From assembly GCA_015657535.1 (NCBI GenBank), contig JADHZB010000028.1, positions 1 to 56,404 of the forward strand: 56,404 nt of DNA, read 5' to 3'. Shown piece by piece: positions 14,201 to 25,200 of the stretch. The notes under the pieces were generated by a model. The model saw only the letters and a list, made by a program, of their open reading frames with translations. It did not search any database and had not been told where the DNA came from. The translations under genes were made by a program, and so were the position numbers. The DNA comes from Nephromyces sp. MM_2019 (lineage: Eukaryota; Apicomplexa; Aconoidasida; Nephromycida). Numbering within the stretch: position 1 is the stretch's first letter; the number at the start of each line of letters is the position of its first letter.

Positions 14201-14233
14201 ATAAAACTACAAGAACTTTGGCCTCCAATTTAA
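8298..14233 (+). CDS. DHX37: DEAH-box RNA helicase, DHX37/Dhr1 (Ecm16) type
   Basis: Twenty-three exons join in frame to 1108 aa (human DHX37 is 1157): 8298-8348, 8539-8608, 8809-8947, 9142-9553, 9667-9807, 9876-9973, 10126-10263, 10328-10510, 10570-10676, 10787-10884, 10961-11069, 11194-11336, 11403-11494, 11698-11948, 12114-12339, 12585-12702, 12765-12847, 13022-13120, 13177-13228, 13311-13480, 13553-13702, 13778-14050, 14110-14233. Motifs in order: [11 protein letters not shown], Ia [53 protein letters not shown], then GHCYRLYSS. The N-terminus is Lys-rich. An acidic insert (SEEDEN) lies between the RecA-like lobes, as in DHX37. The family separates U3 snoRNA from pre-18S rRNA in the nucleolar SSU processome. 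Assignment to DHX37 rather than another DEAH protein rests on length, the acidic insert and the long C-terminal extension. Confidence 0.93.
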
Positions 14234-14897
14234 AATACTAAAAGGAAAGATTTTAGAAATCCTATTATTAGCCTTAATTACTTCAAGAACAATTCATTCT
14301 ATTGAAATTATATTTATATCCGACTTGAATGTCTACTCGAATTTTATTTTCACTCGAATGTTATCTTTAATTAAAAACTTATCTGATTCTTAAAATTAAA
14401 TTTCCTTTTACAATTATCCTATTCACTTTATAAAATTTTAGTTTATATAGATTTTTCTTCATCCAAATTGTTTTAACACCAGAGAACTCATTCAATACAC
14501 TACTCTATCTGGCCCTTATTCGAATATTAACATAAGATTATTCAAATAAGATCAAAAGTAATAGCAAAAAAGATATTGAGTATGGAACGAGATAATAAGG
14601 CTTTAGAGTTGAACGTATTACCACTACATCCTATGTGAAAATAAATATGCTTGCTTATTTATTTATTCTTAAGTCTATTAAAAATAAATTAGAATCTTCT
14701 ACACTTTTCTTGAGTCCAAATTACTTCCTTCTTGCTCGGAACTCGGGTGATATATGGGTTATAATTATTGTGAACAAGGCTTGTTTTTGGATCGTAATGA
14801 TTATTCCCTATTTAAAAAAAGAATAGACAAAACTTAAACAAATGAATAATTATCAGGTGACGATTTAAGGATATTCTAAATCTAATCAATTCCTTTA
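14234..14897. other. Convergent intergenic spacer
   Basis: Lies between the 3' ends of the DHX37 (+) and MORN (-) genes. A 63-codon ORF at 14635-14826 (+) is Ile/Leu/Lys-rich with no splice context and is probably chance. Nothing else seen. Confidence 0.4.
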
Positions 14898-15428
14898 TTA
14901 AAATATCAAGAAATTTTCATGATAACCTATTGAGTCATAAGAGCCTTTATTGTTCGCACTTTCAGAACTCAGATTGGGAAAGTTAGTATAATCATTAATA
15001 ATTTCTCTGTTAAATCGCCTGTCTGAATTTATTAAATAATTCCAACCATTGGGAATGTACTCCAAACTATCTGGGAATACGTAGTATCCACTTTTTAGCT
15101 CTCCATTTTCCCAATCTCCATAAAATATCCCTCCATCGGGGAACTCAACCTTACCTAACGAAAAGTTTCTTTGAAGCTATAAAGAGCTTTGTATAATTAA
15201 CTCTAATAATTAAAGCACAGACCATTATCTGAGAAATCTCCTTTTAGAAAGGATCCCACATATTTTACACCTTTTTCGAACTGCAGTATCCCTACTCCAT
15301 GAAACCAGTTTTTGTTTATTTCACCATAATAATTTGAGTTGTCCCAATCTAAATACAATTTGAGTTTTCAAACAAGTAATTTAATTATACTAGAATATAG
15401 TTTTACCAGATTTGAATTGTTGAGCCAT
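14898..15428 (-). CDS. MORN-repeat protein, MORN5-like
   Basis: Read on the minus strand from ATG at 15428 to TAA at 14898. The first exon is short (MAQQFKS), the second begins DWDNSNYYGEINKN and carries FHGVGILQFEKGVKYVGSF. The third reads LGKVEFPDGGIFYGDWENG. Those give two to three MORN units (Y-x-G-x-W/F spacing). After them comes W-x-x-Y followed by DRRF-x-x-EI. The same order (W, Y, then DRRF, EI) occurs in the C-terminus of MORN5, a protein found in ciliated or flagellated cells. MORN repeats bind membranes or scaffold cytoskeleton. The join between exons 2 and 3 near 15180-15230 is uncertain; a donor GTGCTT with an acceptor in CAAAG fits best. Length about 125 aa, somewhat short of MORN5 (about 160). 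Confidence 0.7.
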
Positions 15429-15783
15429 TGTTATTTATTCTAAAAGATTAAACAAACTTTTCTCGATTTTAAGAACATAAAGAATAAGTTTTAAAGTTTA
15501 AGATTTTAATTTCACACAAAAGCAGCTCAGAATATGTTATTTTTAATAAGGATTATAACTCTTTGAAGATTGCTTAACTTTTGTCTTTACAAAAGAAATA
15601 GCTGTGTTAAATAGACATAAATGGGAGAGTTTATAAACTCAATTAAATTAATTTAAATATTTGTTTGACAAAAATAACCAAGGAAAATAAATTCTAGTAA
15701 AACTGTTTAACTCCTAAGGGGATATTGAAACAAAGCAACTCGTCGAAGTTGTTTTAACATGTTAAAAAATTTAATTGAACGAG
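15429..15783. other. Spacer between two minus-strand genes
   Basis: About 355 nt, AT-rich and stop-dense. It should hold the 3' UTR of the 15784-17798 gene and the upstream region of the MORN gene. No motif recognised. Confidence 0.35.
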
Positions 15784-17798
15784 TCACTCAAGTGTACAAT
15801 TTATAAGCAGTGATGCTCCATCTTGTTGTATTTGCCTTTTAAGAATTTTAGAATTGCTTTGAATTTCATTGGCTTGTGCCTTGTTTTCAGTTTTTAAATA
15901 TGAGCATTTATCAATAAGTTTGTGATCATTTGCTCCATGGTAACAATTGTCAAAACTTTGTGTAGAATTTTGAAGACTATAGTTGCTCAAACAAGTAGTC
16001 GTATCGTCATAAAAGAATTGATTTATAAGTGGTTGACTGTTTGAGACAAATTTTGATGCCAAGGGTGTAAAATTTTCTCCTTTTTTGCCAGTCGATTCAT
16101 TTTGTTTACTTTCCTTTTGATTTGCTACTTTGTGAGACTGAAAATTAACAATTCTAGCTACATTTACGTTTGAAGGATATTTTTTATTTGAATCGATTGC
16201 TATTTTAGATCTACTACTTTGTAGGTAGTTACTATTAAGATTGTGGTAGGCTTCTTTAGTTGCATTTTGATTAATTTGTTCAATTTTAGGATAAATGGGC
16301 ATAGTTTTATTTGAATTTGATTGCTTTTTATTCGAAAGATGCTTGCTATAATTATTTTGAGTTGAAGATGTTGTGCTTTCATTCTTAAATATGTTTTCAG
16401 ATAAAACTTTCCCAGAATCTATTTCTTTGGATTTTTGCATAAAATCTATCAAAACTTGACAAATGTCATTCGGACACTTTTTATTATCTATTTTACTTAC
16501 CAACGAAGAGTTATTATCAAGAAATCCTTTTACAACATATCCTAATTTACTTTGCTCATCAGAATAAGTATTCATTGAACCTCCCTTGCGCTTGTTCTCA
16601 TTTGGACTACTTTTGCCATTAGAATTCATAGCATCTTCATTATTCATACAATATACTTTAGGAGAATTAGAATCTTCCTTATAGTCTTTATAATCATTTT
16701 CGGAAAAGTCCGTTTCTACGGGATAATCATAACTTAGAAAGCTGCTAAATCTTTCGGTATCAACTGTTTTAAATCTCTCAGGATTCATATCAACTACATC
16801 GTCTATAGATCGATCACTTAGTAAATGTGGAGTATTTGAATTTTTCTATTGAAAAAAAAATTAATAAAAATTAACTCTTACATTAACAAAGTATTTTGTT
16901 ACCAAACCTTGTAGTATTGGATTTGATTTCCAAAATTGGGATATGTGTTTACTTTTGAAAATAGCTCATCATCACAGTTTCCATTTTTCGAAACGCATTC
17001 AATAATGGGCGTTTGGCAATCTCTGAAAATTTGAAAGAGATAAACTCAACTATTACAAATTAAATATTATCCTGAGTTATACCTCAAAAAGTCTTGAGCT
17101 AATTTTCCATTTGTTTCCTGGATCAGACAAAGATCCTGCTCAACTACTATAGAATCATTCGAAAGGTTGTTAAAATCAACAGTAATATTACTCTGCCTTT
17201 GAAATAAAGAAGTTCCCTTTTCTATTGCCTCTGCAAAATTGGCTTGTTCTTTATTGTCATTAAGGCATGACTGGATTCTAAATTCTTTTCTTCCCAGGAG
17301 ATTCTCAGAAGGATTTGAGTTTTCCAAAATAAAATCTGATATTTCCTTATTTTTATTAGCAGCACTGTTATATAGTATCCGTGAACTAGAATCACTACCC
17401 TTGTTATACGGCTGAAAACCTAGTTTGCTGGTAATGTCAGATGAGTTTTTACTTGTTATTGGATCTAAATTTTTTAGACAAAAATTTTGGCCCTTATCAA
17501 AGCTCAATACACGAGATTTTATAGGCAATGACTCCTGTGATTTTGAAATTGACCTCTCTTGGACTAATTCTAAAAGCTGTACCTGAATAAGTTAAAAAGT
17601 AATGTATCAATTCTATTCCTGGGTGTAACCCATTACTTTCTGCACCCTTACCCTCCTTTTTAGGTCCCATTTTGAATCTTCCAAATCATCAAGACGCTTT
17701 AGAATCTACAAAACAAAAGAAACAATACGCTTTTCTCCATCACCCTATATCAAAAAGTAAATTCTCACATCATCGATAGATTTTTGCCTTGACAACAT
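15784..17798 (-). CDS. Uncharacterised 586-aa polar protein with N-terminal coiled coil
   Basis: Five minus-strand exons join in frame: 17798-17769, 17705-17652, 17582-17083, 17022-16908, 16845-15784. Total 1761 nt. The N-terminus (MLSRQKSIDD, then ILKRLDDLEDSKWDLKRR and VQLLELVQE) has heptad-like Leu/Ile spacing and is probably a short coiled coil. The remaining 500 residues are Ser/Asn/Lys/Gln-rich and look disordered, with scattered Cys (KCPNDICQVLIDFMQ) near 16480. No signal peptide, membrane segment or known domain is visible. The long third and fifth exons contrast with the short exons of neighbours, as is common for disordered proteins. A role as cytoskeletal, centrosomal or RNA-granule adaptor is conceivable, but nothing in the sequence proves it. 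Confidence 0.75.
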
Positions 17799-19758
17799 TC
17801 TAATTTTATCTTTTGAAGGTATCAATTAAACAAACTGGATACCCCAAATTAACAAATAGTAGGGAGTAGCTATTGCTAGTGAATATTCAGAATCTCTTTA
17901 GGCACAATTTTTTTTTTGTAAAGAATCTGTTTAACAATTTATAATCAGTATTACATAAAAGATAAGATATCTTATATATGATCTATATCAAGAGAGATAA
18001 ATTCATTGTTCATAGCCTAAAATTTTTAATAAATAAGCAAAATTTTTAGTAGATTAAGAACTCAAAATATTTAATCTGGCTAAATTCAATGATCTGAATT
18101 AATTGGAAAACAGGAAATTTTATCAAAATTTATTTTTGGTGCTCATTTTCAATTCTCTTTATAAAAATATTGAGGAGATAAAGGATTGATAATTAGATTC
18201 TTTATTTGTAAGGAAATTCGAAATTTTTTAAAAGTACATCAAAACCCTAGTATTTCTCACTGTTCTACTTAAGTTAAGTAGAGAATAGATCACCTGCTTC
18301 TGGGCAAATCTAAATTTGAAATTGTCTCTACTTTTTATTAGGAAAGGTGGCTTGTTCCTAATTAATGATTTGGGTGGGTTTGGATATAGTCGAAGCGCTG
18401 AAATGATTTAATCCTTTAACATTTTTTGGTAACTGATCGAGCCAAGATATACATATTCTAAAACTGCTCAAATTTAAGTAAATTTGAATAAAATTAAATC
18501 ATACTACTCCTCTGATATATTTATGAGATTAATATCATATTCCTTAAGAAATATGCAGGCTCAGCATCACAATTACAAACATAAACTATGATAGTACCAT
18601 GTCTCAAAATCTGGTGATAAATCTCTCTTTTTATATTTACATAGAGTTGAGTTTTGTGTCTAAACAATCACTTGACCCTATAAAATAAAGTTTAACTCAA
18701 TCTAAAGCTCAAAGATTAAACTTTTTTATTTCAAAACTCTTTGTGAGTAAAATTTTATAATCGTTCCAACGTCTTATGAATTAATATATTTTCTATTTAT
18801 AGTCGATTTAATACTTTACAAAATTTCGTTACTTTACTTTTTTCGCACACATTTCATCAAAATTAGCAATTCGAAAGCCGTTTAACACAATTCATTCTAT
18901 CTTCACATTCAGTATTTTATTCTACACATTATTTAGCAAAGTTTTTTATGATTAGCTATGTATTACCAATAATGAAATTCATTTTTAAAGAGGTTGTTAA
19001 TATTAAAAACTTTATAATTATTGACTGAATGATGAAATATTATTCTTTTCTGTTTTTAAAATCCTATCTTGCATTAAGCTCATAAAATAATAACTCGAAG
19101 GATTAACAAATAGTAAAAGCTTATAGTACAAGTATTAACTAAGCTTAATTATGGTTAGCCAACACACATAGGATAAGCTCATCAATCTACCAGAGCTTAA
19201 GGCTGAAATCTATTAACCCTTAACTTAAAAAAAATCTATGAATTCATTTTTAAATACTTTGGGGCATACTCCCAATTTCTATAAGAAATAACATAAAACA
19301 TAAATTAGACCAAAAGTTTCAGCTCTCTAATAATTCCCTTTTGATCAATAATCGGTAGCTACAAGTACCAGTTTCGAAAGAGAAGAACTTTTGGCATTTT
19401 TAAGTAACACTTATACTGGCTGTGTTATACACTAAATTCTTTATAAGCCTACACTTCTAAAAGTTCTTCTCTTTATAATATGCTAACTCTTCCCATTATT
19501 ACTTAAAGCCTAGTTACATTTGAATAGGGGCTTTTAGTAAGTATAATCTCATTTTTTATAGCTATCACTAACTGATTCAATAATTAGAGTAATGACAATT
19601 CGCACGTATATGTTTTCTTAAGTTTATAACGAATATATACTCAAATCCACATAAAAAGATTAAAAACTTTGGTAAAAATTAAAAAGTAGCTAAACTGAAT
19701 TCAGATTAAATTCTAAATCATAAGTTTTGATCATCCTTATTAACCCCTGAGATTAGAG
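17799..19758. other. Long intergenic region with inverted repeats
   Basis: Nearly 2 kb between divergent genes. No frame is supported as coding. It contains a near-palindrome at 18265-18281 (CTACTTAA and its complement around one base) and a perfect 16-bp inverted repeat at 19377-19392 / 19459-19474, listed separately. Promoters for both flanking genes must lie inside, but I cannot point to them. Confidence 0.45.
19377..19474. repeat. 16-bp perfect inverted repeat with 66-nt loop
   Basis: The arm AAAGAGAAGAACTTTT at 19377-19392 is matched exactly by its reverse complement at 19459-19474. The loop itself contains a smaller inverted pair (TAACAC ... GTGTTA). The element lies about 285 nt upstream of the zinc-finger gene start. 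It could be a hairpin RNA, a small miniature transposon remnant or a cruciform-forming regulatory site; there is no transposase nearby. Confidence 0.7.
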
Positions 19759-20771
19759 ATGCCTTACTATGATATAAATACCACGGCCGCCTGCCCTTAT
19801 TGTACAGTAAGATGATTAATAACAATATTTTTCTGTCAATGTAATTAATAATTAAAGGTGTTGTTCATAATCTTGTGATTGCAATCCATTTGTGGCGTAT
19901 GTTGTCAGAGTTTTGTAATATTATCACTTATTAATTCACAGCTCAAGATGCATTGTGAGAAACATAAGGGCCAGCCTTATCATGGTAAATCTTTGAATAT
20001 TGCAAGACCTCTTAATGCTAAAGCAACTTTTGATAAGTTATATGATGATATGGTTGGATCAAGACTCGAAAGATACAAATTGCAAGAAACTACTGGTGCC
20101 GAAGAACAAGAAAAATTTAAAAAAGAGTATTACGCATCAATGCTTGAGAAAAGTGGAAGTATGTCACAAGAAAAGGGTAAAAGGTAGGAGACGCTAATAC
20201 TTTTAATTTTTCTATTTTTTAATTTATTCGTATCAAAAACTTAACCATTATTCAGGAAATCCAAAAAACGGAAATGTTCTTCAAAGCGGCAAAAGGATAA
20301 GCATAAAGATTCAAAAAAACACAAGAAGCATAGAAAAAGGGATTATGATTCCTCTAGTTCGCCATCCTATAGTCTCACAGATTCAGATAACGATGGGGTA
20401 TACAACTCTTCAAAGAGGTAAAAAAAAGCTCTAGCATTTATTTAGGAAAATTAGCCAAACTAATGCATTTCTTGAAATTTTTTCTACTGTAGGTCAAGAT
20501 CAGATTCTAACGAAACTCCTAAAATGCTCAAAGTAATTAATCCTTTCAAATTTAAAAACAAACAAATTGCTTCATTCTACGTATTTTTTAGTCAATGAAT
20601 TATGTAAATTATTATATAAAACAATATTTATTTTCATGAATTTGTTGAATTTAGAAAAGATACAAGAAGAAAAAATCACATAAAAGCCGTAAAAAAGAAA
20701 AAGATAAAGGAAACGAGAAAATAGATAAGATTAGGCGTTCTATAAGCACCTCTTCAACGAATTCTGATTAG
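19759..20771 (+). CDS. Small zinc-finger protein with Lys/Ser-rich tail
   Basis: Exons 19759-19806, 19909-20183, 20256-20417, 20493-20532 and 20655-20771 (TAG) join in frame to 213 aa. The first splice brings ACPYCTSF next to a segment ending in LKMHCEKHKG. This makes C-x2-C, 15 residues, then H-x3-H. The spacing resembles the small At2g23090-type zinc-binding proteins of eukaryotes. A helical stretch with FDKLYDDMVGSRLERYK follows, then a Lys/Arg/Ser tail (KKHKKHRKRDYDSSSS) with many potential nuclear localisation signals. The tail suggests nuclear, RNA- or spliceosome-associated function, which is inference. Without the first splice, the frame upstream of CGVCCQSF hits TGA at 19876, so the acceptor at 19907-19908 is preferred. 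Confidence 0.7.
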
Positions 20772-21085
20772 TATAAAAATTATTTCACCATTTTCAATAA
20801 ACTTAAAACCCCTGTATTTTAGACAACTCAAATCTTAAATTTATCTCAATAAATTTTTATATCTGGTTTCTTTTATTGTTTTACCTTTAAAATTCCTATG
20901 CTTAAGGAAAATCATAAGATTGAAAAGCTCAAATTTCCATCAAAAATTTTTGTTTAATGCGTATTATAAACAAATCAATTTGCGATCTTGACATGTAAAT
21001 TTCGAATTTAGTGTTTTGATAAATTATTTTAAATTTTACAATTGAATTAAGTAATATAGTGGGAATAAGGTAAGTTATAGATAAA
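20772..21085. other. Short convergent spacer
   Basis: About 310 nt between the 3' ends of the zinc-finger (+) and PEX7 (-) genes. AT-rich with nothing recognisable; it holds both 3' UTRs. Confidence 0.4.
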
Positions 21086-22201
21086 TTACATAGGAGCATT
21101 GAAAAGACACACCGTTTTGTCCCAGGATGTTGAACATAATAGATTTTCCTGAAATAAATTCCAATCTAGTCCGAGGATAAATTCTGTGTGATGGTTGAAA
21201 GTCTGCTTATTGCTCAGGCTTTCCTCTACCTTGGGCTGGTCCATAGGATAAAAGCTAGATAGAGTATTAGAAGGCCTTTTATCCCAGATTTTAACACTCA
21301 TATCATAAGAACAACTGGCTAAGATATTTTCGTGAAATGGATCAAATTTTACTCTACGAACTGCCAATTTATGTGCTTGCGTGTGCGAGATATGGGAGCC
21401 AGTCATAGAATTAGAGTTCAATTTTCTTATGTCCCAAATTCTTATTGTCCCATCCGCAGCTCCAGTAGCCAATTGGAACTGATTGTATTTGTTCCAATCC
21501 AAGCATAGAACCTTATGCTGATGCGCTAAACAACTTTGAACTACGTTATCATTTAAATTATAATGGGTTGAATTATTAAGAGTGTCAATTTTGGGTTGAG
21601 CTTTTCTTATGTCGGAGATTGTTAGTTTAAAATCGGTGCCTACTGAAGCCAAAAGGTGAGGTTCAAGTGGCGAAAATGTGGCTTGGTAGATAGCTCCATA
21701 GTGTGCATTATTGATATTTAAAAGGTTAGTGAGGTTGTTCATATCCCAAAGTATTATCGATGAGTCCCATGAGGCCGATATCACTAAATTTTTATAGTAG
21801 ATGTTCCAGTTTAGGGAAGAGACTTCTTGTTGGTGCCCTGTTAGGAAGCTTGAAGGTTCAACAACAGTTACTTGTTTTTGACCTTGAGAAGTTGAGGACT
21901 TAAGATTATAAATGGTTATGGTCCCATTGCCTAATGCTGCTAAAATTATTGAATCTACAGTTTCACTCCATACACAGTCTAGTATAGAGTCATTAGCTGG
22001 GCATTTTATAATTTCTTGGAGTGTTGGGTGAGATTGGTGTAAGCTTTCATTCGTTTTTGTAAGCGAGTCGTAACGTATAATACTCAACTCTCCTGGTCCA
22101 ACAAATCCAAATGCTTTTGATGTAGCCACAGCTATAATGTTAATGTCAAATGGGCTAAATTGACAAGATTGGCAAAATTGAGCTAACTTATTTCGTATCA
22201 T
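21086..22201 (-). CDS. PEX7: Peroxin-7, WD40 receptor for PTS2 import
   Basis: Single uninterrupted exon of 371 aa from ATG at 22201. PEX7 binds the N-terminal PTS2 signal of matrix enzymes in the cytosol and brings them to the peroxisomal docking complex. Six WD40 blades are visible. Examples are GHQQEVSSLNWN...SASWDSSIILWD, HKVLCLDWNKYNQFQLATG...IRIWDIRK, RRVKFDPFHENILASCSYD and the last HTEFILGLDWNLFQENLLC. The final blade (HTEF-x-x-GLD-W, SWD-x-T) is characteristic of PEX7, as is the early GPGELSIIRYD. The family is usually about 320-375 aa. It is the only sizeable gene here with no intron. Peroxisomes are missing from several apicomplexans, so its presence is informative about the organism. 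Alternative: another WD40 protein, but less likely. Confidence 0.88.
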   Translation of the reverse strand: MIRNKLAQFCQSCQFSPFDINIIAVATSKAFGFVGPGELSIIRYDSLTKTNESLHQSHPTLQEIIKCPANDSILDCVWSETVDSIILAALGNGTITIYNLKSSTSQGQKQVTVVEPSSFLTGHQQEVSSLNWNIYYKNLVISASWDSSIILWDMNNLTNLLNINNAHYGAIYQATFSPLEPHLLASVGTDFKLTISDIRKAQPKIDTLNNSTHYNLNDNVVQSCLAHQHKVLCLDWNKYNQFQLATGAADGTIRIWDIRKLNSNSMTGSHISHTQAHKLAVRRVKFDPFHENILASCSYDMSVKIWDKRPSNTLSSFYPMDQPKVEESLSNKQTFNHHTEFILGLDWNLFQENLLCSTSWDKTVCLFNAPM

Positions 22202-25200
22202 CTTAATAAGATATTATCAAAGAATGGTTGTTTTATTCGGACCATCTTTGGGTTTTATAAAAAGGGCTAATGTCCGATTAGATTTTAAGAAAATTCGAAT
22301 AAGCTTTCCATGAAGTGTTTTTATTAAAATGAATTATATGAGGTGTGTGTAATGTTCAAGTTATGTTTTAACTTTTTATTTTTGAATGAAAGATATCTTT
22401 TCATTATACAAGCTTTCTTGAACTTTTAAAAGTTTAATTTTATCCCTATCAAGCTTGATCTTTAAGAATAATTGGTATATTTTATAGTTCTCAATAAAAT
22501 CAATGTTATAACTTTTCAACAATTAAAAGGTTTAGAGTGATTTGTTTAAGTTGTAAAAAAATGAAATTTTAAGTCATTCAAAATAAATTGTAAATTAAAG
22601 TTAATTGAGCTCCTTATATTACAAAGGTGTATGTCAATAAAACGAATCAAGCAAATAGACCTATAAATCGTAACTGAATAATTTAAATTTTCTTCCAAGG
22701 TTATTTTAAAACGTTATTGTTTTGGTCTAAGGACATGCATGAATTTTAAGTTTATTGTTATCCGCAACGTATACAATAGAAGTCACAACAATAAATAGAA
22801 AATGTTTATAGTCCATACTCGTAGATTTGAAATGTGATGAATTAAATATGGGTGCCGAAAAATTAACTTTTCAGTTCACAACAATTATCGAGCTTGATTT
22901 TCAAGTGTTTATTGCCAATTTAGGCACCAACACCAAAACATAAAATTTCAGTTTTGGAGATCCTGTACTCCTACTCTCAATATCCCCATTGATGTTAATA
23001 TCCTATTCGCCCGCAGAAAAATTTTAGATGTTAGATACGAATGGCTAGCTATAAGAAAAATTTATGAATTTCCAAAGCTTTAAAGGTGAAGCAAATTGCC
23101 AAAATTAAAAACGAGCCAAATTCTAATAGAATACAAACAAATTATCTGTTGTGTCATAAAAATGGTCTTAAATGTGTGAAGAGTAAAATCTTAAAACACT
23201 CTCCAAAATAGATCTTAATGAGTTGTAAATTGTATGAAAAAAAATATAGATTGAGATCTAAGCATTAATTTATTTAAAAATAAAACCCTTTAATTTCCTC
23301 TTAGTTTATTAAAATATATTGATTATATGATATTTGGGAATAAAAGCTGGGTTTATTTAATTAATAACATATTATGATTAAAATATGTATTTGATTTGTA
23401 TGAGAAATTAAGAAATTGATGTATTATAAAGGCAATAAGTTAGAAAATATGAAGATTCTAATTCATATCTATGTCTTATCAAATTTCTCTATTATTTGAA
23501 ATGAAAACTCAGAAAAAGTACTAAATTTAATGAAATATTTTGATAATAGATTGAATATCTTTTAGTTATTAGAGCATTTTTAACGAGTCTTTATTAGTGC
23601 GCTCTATAAGTTAGAACTAGAAAATTTCCGACTCTCTAAAATTCGTTCCTTGGTAATTTTTCAAGTAGTTAAATTTAAATTTGTGCAAAATGTTAAGTCT
23701 TTACCAATTTATTTAATTTGACTAATTTGTCGATTTTATATTTCTTAAAACATTTATTTAGTTTTCAAAAATTTCTGGAAAAATATTCTTTCAGAAATTT
23801 ATCGTTTAAAATCACCTCACCCATTTTGTCTTTTGGGCAAATAATTTGATAAATAAACCTGATAAAAAAATGGAAAAGCTTGAGAATTCACTATCATAAT
23901 GTAAAATTTCAAACCGAAAATTAATTTGCCCGATTCTCTAAAAATATTAAAGAGGTGAATGAAAAATTTTTACAAAATGAAAAATAGAGTATATAATTAT
24001 ATGTAATTCTACTTAAAAGTGTAACTTTAGTTTCATTAACGAATGCTTAAAATAAGAATGATGAATGATTTAGTTTAAGAGCTTATATGGGAATTTAAAA
24101 TTTTACACAGTTTAAATATATAAAAAAAATTTGAACGTTCTGAACTTTATGAGAAACAGATTGTGCAAGGTTGGTAATTATTTGAAAAAAAAACCACTCA
24201 GTTCTTTTAGGTTCAAATTACAAAAAATAAACTTTATCATTTTAATTATTAACGAGAAAACTGATAGAAATTAAGAGATTTATGAAAATTATCACAATTC
24301 GTGTTATATTTTATTCTAAGGTATTCACAAGAATTTTATTTAAGAGTTGTGAGACAGATAAAACTTTACATGCTATTTTAATTTTATTATGAAATCAAAC
24401 GTAACATGATAAGTAAATTTGGTTAAGGTATAGTAATTAAACATTTATTTATGTACACTATATTCTAGCGATGAAAATAAAATTTTATTCTAAATAATTA
24501 TTCTTTACTTTAAGTCTTGTAAGCTTTCAATTGTGTTTAAGAAGGTTTTTTTAATTTTCAGTGAATAGTATAATTAATCATTTAAATAGACTATATTAAG
24601 AGAAAAAAAAAAGAAAAGCAGATAAAGTTATTTCATTAGATAAATAAATACAGTACATGTTATTTAGTAAATTTTCATTAGAACGATTGATAGCAAAACA
24701 ATTGACGACAGTCTTTGAACCTATCATTACTGTATGCTGGTAATCGTTTGTTTTTATCTAGTGATAAGAAGCACTAGCTTAAACAATTTGTAACGTAGAT
24801 GTTTTTGTTGTGCCTTGTCAATGTGTAATTGTAATTCTGAATTATGTGCATCACTGATATATGTTATTTATTATACAAATTTTATTTGTATGTACAATTT
24901 TTTTTTATAAACATATGTGAGATGATAAATTTACGTGTAGAATAATTGTTACGAGGGCAGTATGCTTAATGTTTATTTAATTAATTTCTAAATTGTGTGA
25001 ATCTAATAAATTAATTTGAAAAACTTTAATACTTGGTTACTGCATATTAAACAAAATAGTTTTAATAATTAATATTCGATTTTTTTAAATTGTTATCCAT
25101 AACGCTCTAATACAATGCTAAGTTTTTAAAACTTTTATGAACAGGTAAAAAAATTCAGCCACCAAAAGTATTGAGACAAAGCATTCTACGACTTCTAAAA

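Noticed and set aside
14635..14826. 63-codon plus-strand ORF in the DHX37/MORN spacer
   Set aside because: Ile/Leu/Lys composition expected for AT-rich DNA, no splice context, no homologue recognised.
17799..19758. snRNA or tRNA in the long spacer
   Set aside because: I compared with U1, U2, U4, U6 core sequences and tRNA B boxes from memory and found no match.
19858..19908. TGA at 19876 as a read-through or selenocysteine codon in the zinc-finger gene
   Set aside because: An ordinary intron 19807-19908 removes it and gives a zinc finger with normal spacing; no recoding is needed.
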